In this document: positions 6,403-11,696 of the stretch, one piece after another | How the letters are laid out: each line of letters starts with the position of its first letter | Position numbering within the stretch: the stretch's first letter is position 1 | From: an uncultured Desulfomonile sp. | Lineage (GTDB): Bacteria; Desulfobacterota; Desulfomonilia; Desulfomonilales; Desulfomonilaceae | Assembly: GCA_903853735.1 (NCBI GenBank) | Contig: CAINUH010000193.1 | Location: 1 to 11,696, forward strand | Direction of reading: 5' to 3' | Length of the DNA stretch: 11,696 nt | Notes under the pieces: generated by a model | The model's database searches: none | The model's input: only the letters and a program-made list of their open reading frames with translations | What the model was told of the DNA's origin: nothing | Made by a program: the position numbers and the translations under genes

Positions 6403-7032
6403 GTGTCCCGAGAAGTCAGTGAAGTCAGGACTCCTTTCCACGAATTCGAGGTCGGGTTCAACATCATCATCGACCTTATTACCCCTGGGACCCGAGTGCT
6501 GGACTTGGGTTGCGGTTCCGGAACCTTGCTTCAGCGGCTGCGCGTAGAAAAGGATGTGGAAGGATGTGGAGTTGAACTTGACCAGGAAAAGGTCATCGGG
6601 TGCATTGAACGGGGAATCCGCGTCATGACCTTTGACCTTGACATGGGATTGGAAGGCTTTCCCGATCTGAGCTACGAGTATGTGGTGCTGAGCAGAACAT
6701 TACAGCAATTGATGTACCCGGAAAGATTGTTGAAAGAAATGTTGAGAGTTGGGTCTAGGTCAATCATCACTTTTCCGAATTTCGGGCACTGGAAAATTGC
6801 CTTGGAATATTTCGTAAGAGGGCGCACCCCGGTCTGCAAAACTCATCCGCAGCCGTGGTTCAACACCATGGACGTACACCGTCTGACCATGACCGATTTC
6901 AGAGAGTTCATTAGAAATTTGGGCGGCAAGATCGAGAGAGAAATTCACATAATAAACAACGTCCCCTATGAGCCGGCAATATGGGGAAACAGGAGAGCTG
7001 AGTGGGGATGTTGTCTCATCTCCTCCGCCTGA
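6403..7032 (+). CDS. metW: MetW-like SAM-dependent methyltransferase-fold protein
   Basis: The 209-residue protein starts at GTG, 10 bases after GGAGG (6388-6392). An ATG between them (6396) runs into a stop after eight codons. The SAM-binding loop VLDLGCGSG is at residues 32-40, and FPNFGHW (124-130), PVCKTHPQPWFNT and the final NN near residue 185 are hallmarks of MetW. MetW is known to work with homoserine O-acetyl/succinyltransferase MetX in methionine synthesis, usually from the adjacent gene. Here no metX is visible; the neighbour is a metallopeptidase 20 bp upstream. It could therefore partner a MetX encoded elsewhere or have a different role. The gene faces glgB, with 8 bp between the two stop codons. 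Confidence 0.88.
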   Translation: MSREVSEVRTPFHEFEVGFNIIIDLITPGTRVLDLGCGSGTLLQRLRVEKDVEGCGVELDQEKVIGCIERGIRVMTFDLDMGLEGFPDLSYEYVVLSRTLQQLMYPERLLKEMLRVGSRSIITFPNFGHWKIALEYFVRGRTPVCKTHPQPWFNTMDVHRLTMTDFREFIRNLGGKIEREIHIINNVPYEPAIWGNRRAEWGCCLISSA

Positions 7033-7040
7033 TGACCGGT

Positions 7041-9248
7041 CTAGACCTTTCCAAGAATGAGGCAAGCCAGTGGTGGAAGCACGAGCCTCAAGTGCTGAGC
7101 GTACCCATGTTGAGACCCTTGAATTGTCGTGACATAGCCTCCGTTTCCCACGCCGCTTCCCCCGTAATGTTCCGAGTCGGAATTAATTATTTCCTCGTAA
7201 GTTCCCTGTTCCGGAACACCCGCACAGTATGCTTGTCTGACCACCGGCGTAAAGTTCATGAGGCAAACCAGGTATCTGTCAGGTCCACTGCGAATATAAG
7301 ACAGCACGCTGTTTGAATTGTCGTTGCAGTCAATCCAAGAGAACCCACGAGGACTGTGATCCCAATGCCATAAGGAACTATCCGACAAATACAGCCTACC
7401 AAGGTCGGCGAGGAATAGAGACATCTCGCCGTGAAATGAGTGTTGCAGGAGATCTCGTTCCAGGCTGGCCTCGTGGTTCCATTCGTTCCACGTGGCAAGT
7501 TCAGACCCGGCAATGAGAAGCTTCTTGCCAGGGTGAGTGTACATGTAACCAAAAAGAAGACGGAGATTGGCCCGCTTCTGCCAGTCATCACCAGGCATTT
7601 TTCTCAATAAGGACCCCTTCCCGTAGACTACCTCGTCGTGCGACAGTGGGAGTACAAAATTCTCACTGTAGGCGTACATCATGGAAAAAGTCAGATCATT
7701 GTGGTGAAATCTTCTGTGAATGGGATCTTTAGAGAAGTATTCCAGCGTGTCGTGCATCCAGCCCATGTCCCACTTGAAGCCGAATCCCAATCCGCCCAAA
7801 TACGTGGGTGTGGTTACTCCTGCCCACGCGGTGGATTCTTCCGCCACCGTAAAACAGCCGGGAAACGTCCCGTAAACCATGGCGTTAAATTCCTGAAGAA
7901 ACTGGATTGCATCTATGTTCTCATTGCCGCCATACTTGTTGGCTATCCATTCTCCATTCTCGCGACTGTAGTCCAGGTACAACAGAGAAGCCACAGCATC
8001 CACCCTAAGCCCATCTACATGGTACTTGTCCAACCAGAACAGGGCGTTGCCCACCAGAAAATTTCGTACCTCATTCCTTCCGTAATTGAAGATCAAGGTG
8101 CCCCAATCCTTGTGTTCACCCAGACGAGGATCCTCGTGCTCGTAAAGGGCGGTCCCGTCAAACAGCCGGAGGCTGAAATCGTCCCGTGGGAAATGTGCAG
8201 GAACCCAGTCCAGTATTACGCCCACGCCATTCTGGTGAAGGATATCAACAAAAAACATGAAGTCATCGGGTGTGCCGAATCGGCTGGTCGGAGCAAAATA
8301 GCCCGTAACCTGGTATCCCCAGGACGCATCGTACGGATGCTCCATGATCGGCATAAGCTCAACGTGCGTAAATCCGTACTTCTTGACATGTTCAACGAGG
8401 GTTACAGCGATTTCCCGATATGTCGCCCAACGGTTGCCTTCTTCCGGGATCCGCAACCACGAGCCTATGTGCAGTTCATAGATGCTCATAGGATTTGACC
8501 GGCAATTCGTGTTTCGTCTATGATCCATCCACAGTTGATCTCCCCACTGATAGCGATCAGTATCCCAAACCCGAGCTGCTGTGCCCGGCCTCAGTTCCAT
8601 TGAAAAGGCGTATGGATCCGTCTTTATTCGAAGTTCACCGGAATTCGTTTTAATTTCGTATTTGTAAAGCTCCCCTTGCCCAATACCGGGAATGAAAAGC
8701 TCCCAAATACCACTGCTTCCCATGCTTCTCATTGGAAACAGCCGGCCGTCCCACCTGTTGAAATCTCCTATGACGCTCACCCGCTTGGCATTGGGAGCCC
8801 AAACCGCAAAGGCGACTCCCTTGACTCCGTCAATTTCCATCGGGTGTGAGCCTAGCCTTTCATACAGCCTATAGTGTTTACCTTCCGCTGCGAGGTAAAT
8901 ATCCTGCGGTCCTAAAGTGGGCATGAAACGGTAAGGAAGATCCGTCACCCACGTCGATCCGTCCGGAAACGAGAACGATATGACGTAGCTGATGGGCAGC
9001 TTTCGCTTAGGTAGCCAGCTCCAGAAAAGACCAGCCACCGAAGAACTTTTCATGGGTAGCCTTTCTTCGGCTATTATCAATTCCGCTGCATTTGCGTCCG
9101 GATGAAAAGCCCTGAATATTAAGCCGCTTATTCCCCTTACCGTCGCGGGGTGTCCACCAAGTACACTGTGAGGATCCGAATGTTCAACCCGTATGATTCG
9201 CTGGATGTCTTCCGCAACTATTCCTGACAGGAGTTTATTTGAAAACAT
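7041..9248 (-). CDS. glgB: 1,4-alpha-glucan branching enzyme (GH13)
   Basis: This cytoplasmic enzyme transfers oligoglucan segments to make alpha-1,6 branches in glycogen. The 735 residues fit the long GlgB form: an N-terminal beta domain (about 15-115, with HSVLGGHP), a CBM48 domain (about 135-225, with [16 protein letters not shown]), the catalytic barrel and a C-terminal beta domain. Catalytic residues are intact: nucleophile Asp417 in GLRVDAVAS, acid/base Glu470 in VAEEST and stabiliser Asp538 in LSHDEV. Only a weak purine-rich sequence (GAAAG, about 8-12 bases upstream) precedes the ATG. No other glycogen gene lies nearby. The gene is 146 bp downstream of the zinc-ribbon gene on the same strand, and no clear promoter or terminator was seen between them, so readthrough from that unit is possible. 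A 286-codon open frame lies antisense within it and is a shadow. Confidence 0.97.
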   Translation of the reverse strand: MFSNKLLSGIVAEDIQRIIRVEHSDPHSVLGGHPATVRGISGLIFRAFHPDANAAELIIAEERLPMKSSSVAGLFWSWLPKRKLPISYVISFSFPDGSTWVTDLPYRFMPTLGPQDIYLAAEGKHYRLYERLGSHPMEIDGVKGVAFAVWAPNAKRVSVIGDFNRWDGRLFPMRSMGSSGIWELFIPGIGQGELYKYEIKTNSGELRIKTDPYAFSMELRPGTAARVWDTDRYQWGDQLWMDHRRNTNCRSNPMSIYELHIGSWLRIPEEGNRWATYREIAVTLVEHVKKYGFTHVELMPIMEHPYDASWGYQVTGYFAPTSRFGTPDDFMFFVDILHQNGVGVILDWVPAHFPRDDFSLRLFDGTALYEHEDPRLGEHKDWGTLIFNYGRNEVRNFLVGNALFWLDKYHVDGLRVDAVASLLYLDYSRENGEWIANKYGGNENIDAIQFLQEFNAMVYGTFPGCFTVAEESTAWAGVTTPTYLGGLGFGFKWDMGWMHDTLEYFSKDPIHRRFHHNDLTFSMMYAYSENFVLPLSHDEVVYGKGSLLRKMPGDDWQKRANLRLLFGYMYTHPGKKLLIAGSELATWNEWNHEASLERDLLQHSFHGEMSLFLADLGRLYLSDSSLWHWDHSPRGFSWIDCNDNSNSVLSYIRSGPDRYLVCLMNFTPVVRQAYCAGVPEQGTYEEIINSDSEHYGGSGVGNGGYVTTIQGSQHGYAQHLRLVLPPLACLILGKV

Positions 9249-9394
9249 AAAGTCATCTTTCTCATCTCTGTCGTGCCTGCCATTCGACGTTCAGCGGCGC
9301 GACTGTCTTATCGAGTGGATACCGCACTATCAGAGGATTTGGAGCTAAAAACTTTGCCGACAAGAGGGAAAGGAGGCCTTAATCTGTTTGTACC

Positions 9395-10129
9395 TCACGA
9401 GTCCAGCTTATTGTATTCAGGGATGTTTTCTGGTTTTACGTACAATATGCGGTGACAATTGGGACAGATAATCATCTCCTCCTGCTTCAATACCCGTATG
9501 TTGAGCTGTGGGGGCACCGCCATGTGGCAAGCGTTGCAAATACCGTTAGCCATCTCAGCCACCGCATTGCCACGTACTTTCTTTACAGTGTGATACCGTT
9601 TGAGGAAATCGCCCTCGATGGCATCAGAGACTCTTTCTTTTTCGGAATTGAGCTTGGTAAGAGCTTTTCTTGCTCCTGCGCCTATTGAGTCGGCCTCGGT
9701 TTTCTTGTCCAGTAAACTCTTTTCAAATCCACTATAATCGGCATCCTTGTGCTCCAATGATTTTTTCAGTGTCTCAATCTCGGCCATAAACCCAAGGATG
9801 ATCTCCTCAATTTCACTTGCCACTCTCTTGCCGAGCTTCACCTCTTTGGACAGGGCATTATATTCCTTCTGATTTTTTATCCCCAGGAGGCGACGCTCGG
9901 AACGCTTTATCTTCTCCTGCTCAGCAGCCAGATCCTGCTCCCTTTTGCGCAAGGCATCTTCCGTAGTCTGTAATTTGTCACGTTTCTCGGAGATTTCCCT
10001 TCGAATCACCACAAGATTCCGTGCTATTTCCTGCACTTCCACAGGAAGCCGGGCAAGGTCTCTCTCGTGATAATCTATCTGGGTGTCTATTTCCTGAAGC
10101 TTTTCAAGAAGCTCTAGCTGCTCTTTCAA
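9395..10129 (-). CDS. Coiled-coil protein with C-terminal C4 zinc ribbon (HP0958/CT398 type)
   Basis: The protein is 244 residues from the TTG at 10129. About residues 1-180 are a heptad-rich antiparallel coiled-coil stalk (KEQLELLEKLQEID onward), containing the KNQKEYNAL turn conserved in this family. A zinc ribbon follows with Cys198/201 and Cys222/225 (CNAC, CPNC). Homologues of this fold are HP0958 (FlgZ) of Helicobacter, which acts on RpoN and flagellin mRNA, and CT398 (CdsZ) of Chlamydia, which binds RpoN and a secretion protein; most others are uncharacterised. The start was chosen because GGAGG lies 9 bases before the TTG, overlapping the end of nif3. A start at 10198 would extend 54 bases into nif3 and add residues unlike the family. 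The gene is 14 bp behind nif3 and surely in one operon with it. Confidence 0.87.
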   Translation of the reverse strand: MKEQLELLEKLQEIDTQIDYHERDLARLPVEVQEIARNLVVIRREISEKRDKLQTTEDALRKREQDLAAEQEKIKRSERRLLGIKNQKEYNALSKEVKLGKRVASEIEEIILGFMAEIETLKKSLEHKDADYSGFEKSLLDKKTEADSIGAGARKALTKLNSEKERVSDAIEGDFLKRYHTVKKVRGNAVAEMANGICNACHMAVPPQLNIRVLKQEEMIICPNCHRILYVKPENIPEYNKLDS

Positions 10130-10138
10130 CTGAAAAAT

Positions 10139-10143
10139 CCTCC
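10139..10143 (-). promoter_or_regulatory. Shine-Dalgarno placing the zinc-ribbon start at TTG
   Basis: GGAGG immediately follows the nif3 stop codon (TGA at 10144-10146, minus strand) and stands 9 bases before the TTG at 10129, indicating translational coupling. Confidence 0.7.
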
Positions 10144-10941
10144 TCAAAGGTGGTATATGTCTAAGAAAGGGTCCTTCTCTAGTTCGCAGATGTGACAAGT
10201 GATCTCCCGCCCCATGAGTTCGAACTCCCTCTCAAATGCAACGCCCATAATCAACGGGGCTGCTTTTTCAAGGGCGAAATGCCCTGCGTCAATCAGTGCT
10301 ATTCCCTTCTCAAAGGCTTCCACCGCCGCATGATACCGGATATCGCCCGTCACTACTACATCAGCCCTGCACCGCAAGGCTTCGGACCAGTAGCCCATTC
10401 CACTGCCTGATGCGCAGAAAACTGACTCAACAAGTCGATTCCCATCAGCGACAATTCTCGGGCAGGAGCAGTTCAGGGTGTCGGCAAGCCTGGAGGCGAG
10501 TTCGTACACCGGCACTGGAATGGGAAGCCGGCCAAACCTTGCGCACGAGGCCCGTAAAGGAACCATGGTGTCTTGTAGCCCAATCGTTTCAGCCAGGTGG
10601 TCGTTGAGTCCTCCAGGAGCTGCGTCCAGATTGGTGTGCAAGCTCATTATGTCCACTTGTGCACGAACTGCCGCTATGAGTATGGCAGAAGAATAGTCAG
10701 CCGATACCAGATTTCGAACCGGCTCCAGGAGCACAGGATGGTGAGTAACCAAGAGGCTGCATGAATGACCGGCCGCGAATTCAATTGCCTTGAACGAAGG
10801 ATCCAGGCTGAACGCCACCGCATCCACAGTCCGCTCCAGGTTGCCGATCTGAAGTCCGCAGTTGTCCCAAGGTTCAGCCTGGTTGAATGGAAATATACGA
10901 TCCGCGACTTGTAGAATTTCGGCTACACTCAAGCCGTTCAC
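10144..10941 (-). CDS. Nif3-like dinuclear metal centre protein (YbgI/YqfO family)
   Basis: The 265-residue protein starts at GTG, 9 bases after GGGAG. It has the family's metal-site motifs: PWDNCGLQIG (24-33), THHP with His67/His68, SLHTNLD with His102 and Asp106, and GHFALE with His221 and Glu225 near the C-terminus. Family members form toroidal hexamers with a two-metal site in each subunit. They are often labelled GTP cyclohydrolase type 2, and their true substrate is generally unsettled. The length is that of the short form, without the inserted PII-like domain of the longer Bacillus/Staphylococcus forms. The gene sits directly upstream of the zinc-ribbon gene, a pairing seen in many genomes. 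Only about 45 bp separate it from the tRNA terminator upstream and no promoter was recognised there. Confidence 0.92.
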   Translation of the reverse strand: MNGLSVAEILQVADRIFPFNQAEPWDNCGLQIGNLERTVDAVAFSLDPSFKAIEFAAGHSCSLLVTHHPVLLEPVRNLVSADYSSAILIAAVRAQVDIMSLHTNLDAAPGGLNDHLAETIGLQDTMVPLRASCARFGRLPIPVPVYELASRLADTLNCSCPRIVADGNRLVESVFCASGSGMGYWSEALRCRADVVVTGDIRYHAAVEAFEKGIALIDAGHFALEKAAPLIMGVAFEREFELMGREITCHICELEKDPFLDIYHL

Positions 10942-10986
10942 TGAGCAAAACTCCCGGACAATCCCGTTTCCTGCGATCCTGTGCCC

Positions 10987-11025
10987 AAGAAAAAATCACG
11001 GGGAGCCTTGTGCTGCTCCCCGTGA
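10987..11025 (-). terminator. Strong intrinsic terminator of the tRNA transcript
   Basis: An 11-bp perfect, GC-rich stem (10996-11006 with 11015-11025) and an 8-nt loop are followed on the minus strand by TTTTTTCTT (10987-10995). It lies 59 bp downstream of the tRNA end and just ahead of nif3, so it separates the two units. The plus-strand side has no T-run. Confidence 0.92.
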
Positions 11026-11084
11026 CGATTATCCAGGTCTATTTTTCTTATAAGTGGCGGTGTCATTCGAAGTCTCGCGGCAAT

Positions 11085-11160
11085 TGGTGGGCCCACCTGG
11101 ATTCGAACCAGGGACCAACCGGTTATGAGCCGGGGGCTCTACCAGCTGAGCTATGGGCCC
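11085..11160 (-). tRNA. tRNA-Ile2 (anticodon CAU, for AUA codons)
   Basis: A complete 76-nt cloverleaf reads on the minus strand: acceptor GGGCCCA with TGGGCCC, D-stem GCTC/GAGC, anticodon loop CTCATAA, T-stem CCTGG/CCAGG around TTCGAAT, discriminator A and an encoded CCA. The anticodon is CAT, so methionine is the naive call. The loop, the TTGGTC variable region and the C4-G69/C5-G68 acceptor pairs (recognised by the lysidine synthase TilS in E. coli) instead indicate the isoleucine-2 type, whose C34 becomes lysidine. In the anticodon stem the first pair is C27 opposite U43, a mismatch; the other four pairs are sound. It has its own promoter 20 bp upstream and a terminator downstream, so it forms a one-gene unit. 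An elongator tRNA-Met is the less likely alternative. Confidence 0.9.
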
Positions 11161-11180
11161 ATTCTTTCATTCAAATTGTG

Positions 11181-11209
11181 ATGTTAATCCTTGCCTTGCT
11201 CAGTGTCAA
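11181..11209 (-). promoter_or_regulatory. Sigma70-type promoter of the tRNA gene
   Basis: On the minus strand a perfect TTGACA (11204-11209) and TAACAT (11181-11186) are separated by exactly 17 bases. The expected start near 11174 leaves a leader of about 14 nt before the mature tRNA, as is usual for tRNA genes. Confidence 0.85.
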
Positions 11210-11241
11210 GGGTTACCCAAATCAGGAGTTTCCCCAACAAA

Positions 11242-11511
11242 TTAAGTCAAGAAAAGGGGTAGTCGGTCATTAGGTCCCTCCTTGTGTCTTTTTTTTTGGA
11301 GTGTTCCGTTCCCGGCTTTGCTGAGAATCTCTCTAATTCCGTCAGCAAGGACATAATAGCGGAAGTTGGGAACACCGAAGATTCCCTGTGCGGCGTAAAG
11401 AGCGTGAAGGGCCAGTATCTGAAGTTTGGGCTTGTACCCGATGTAAACCGCTGTGAAGAAGGAAACGGCCAAGACTAACGCAGCCATGTTTTTGAGGCGT
11501 TGGTAAACTTG
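11242..11511 (-). pseudogene. IS4-like transposase, C-terminal remnant
   Basis: The open frame gives about 90 residues. It begins YQRLKNMAALVLAVSFF, continues with a hydrophobic helix ending AVYIG, then ILALHALYAAQGIFGVPNF and RYYVLADGIREILSK, and ends with a polar tail. This resembles the last part of IS4-type DDE transposases, the segment after the catalytic Glu, where a 'YxxLxNMxxL' helix and a 'FGIPxFxYYALADGI' block occur. That match is from memory, not from a search. Nothing of the RNase H-like core (the DDE residues) lies upstream: in-frame stops appear by 11527, and the other two frames hold a different sequence. If the internal ATG at 11487 were used, an 81-residue membrane-like protein would result, which is an alternative reading. 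No ribosome-binding site is evident. Probably dead. Confidence 0.45.
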
Positions 11512-11696
11512 AGATCCATGAGACGGTTATCGGAAAGCCGACAATGTTCCTCCAGGGAGCACGTTCAAGGGCTATGAGGAATTTACAGTACAGGGTCTGG
11601 TGTTCCAGCCACATAATACGCTCTATCGCCGGGAGCGACGGCAAACTTCGGAAGGTGTCTCAATTGTGGCGCCGCTTCCGGAGGAGATCAAGTTAG
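11502..11696 (+). pseudogene. Frameshifted transposase fragment running off the right edge
   Basis: Two plus-strand frames join into one protein-like text. KLEIHETVI (11505-11531) is followed, in the next frame from 11534, by KADNVPPGSTFKGYEEF, then VQGLVFQPHNTLYRRE and EGVSIVAPLPEEIKL at the window end. This order (HE..I, then VPPGSxFKGYxxFxVQ, then HNTxYRxER, then a G...PLP block) is that of the region just before the catalytic domain in a large group of bacterial transposases related to IS66 or unclassified IS. The assignment is by recognition only. Loss of one base near 11532 would explain the change of frame. Upstream the frames are stopped (TGA at 11493), so the N-terminal part is missing and the gene is probably inactive. 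It meets the minus-strand IS4-like remnant head to head at about 11505. Confidence 0.6.

Noticed and set aside
7638..8498. A 286-codon open frame on the plus strand
   Set aside because: It lies wholly antisense to glgB, whose catalytic motifs are intact in the other strand; its translation resembles nothing, and it is a shadow of glgB codon usage.
10130..10198. Longer start for the zinc-ribbon gene overlapping nif3
   Set aside because: The added 23 residues are basic and not coiled-coil-like, whereas the TTG at 10129 has GGAGG in place and gives the family's usual N-terminus.
11085..11696. Genomic island or prophage integrated at the tRNA gene
   Set aside because: The transposase remnants lie on the promoter side of the tRNA, not at its 3' end where integrases normally act; no integrase or repeated tRNA 3' end was seen in the window.
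1..11696. CRISPR array, toxin-antitoxin pair or defence cassette
   Set aside because: No regularly spaced repeats were noticed and none of the genes belongs to a known defence or toxin-antitoxin family.

Overview
The window reads as ordinary, gene-dense chromosome of a Gram-negative bacterium. It is most like a Deltaproteobacterium/Desulfobacterota (syntroph or sulfate-reducer type). I infer this from a TupBC-type tungstate importer, a MetW homologue, a methionyl-tRNA synthetase with a doubled zinc knuckle and C-terminal tRNA-binding domain, a probable lipoprotein, tRNA genes encoding their CCA, and frequent GTG/TTG starts. No phage, CRISPR array or complete defence system is visible.

Left part (1-3700): the end of a tungstate-type ABC permease overlaps its ATPase by ATGA. 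These converge on metG (minus strand), which has a candidate promoter and a leader of about 125 nt. Upstream of metG is a small probable lipoprotein gene with its own good sigma70-type promoter. Middle (3700-4900): about 900 bp without a recognisable gene. It holds a candidate structured small RNA (promoter-like site, bipartite long-range helix, weak hairpin plus T-run). A 61-residue treble-clef-like zinc protein follows, whose start is best placed at a TTG behind a perfect Shine-Dalgarno. Then a two-gene unit (4898-7032) encodes an M3-like zinc metallopeptidase and MetW.

Right part (7041-11696), mostly minus strand: glgB (glycogen branching enzyme) ends 8 bp from metW. Upstream of glgB lies a tight pair, nif3-like gene then coiled-coil/zinc-ribbon gene. 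Before that comes a self-contained tRNA-Ile2(CAU) unit: near-consensus promoter, 76-nt tRNA with encoded CCA, and a strong intrinsic terminator. The right edge (11242-11696) is a transposase graveyard: an IS4-like C-terminal remnant on the minus strand abuts, head to head, a frameshifted fragment of an unrelated transposase on the plus strand.

The genes are mostly housekeeping (translation: metG, tRNA-Ile2; storage: glgB; metal uptake: tupBC) and do not form one pathway. The points of real interest are the candidate ncRNA, the small zinc protein, MetW beside a peptidase without a visible metX, and the transposase junction.
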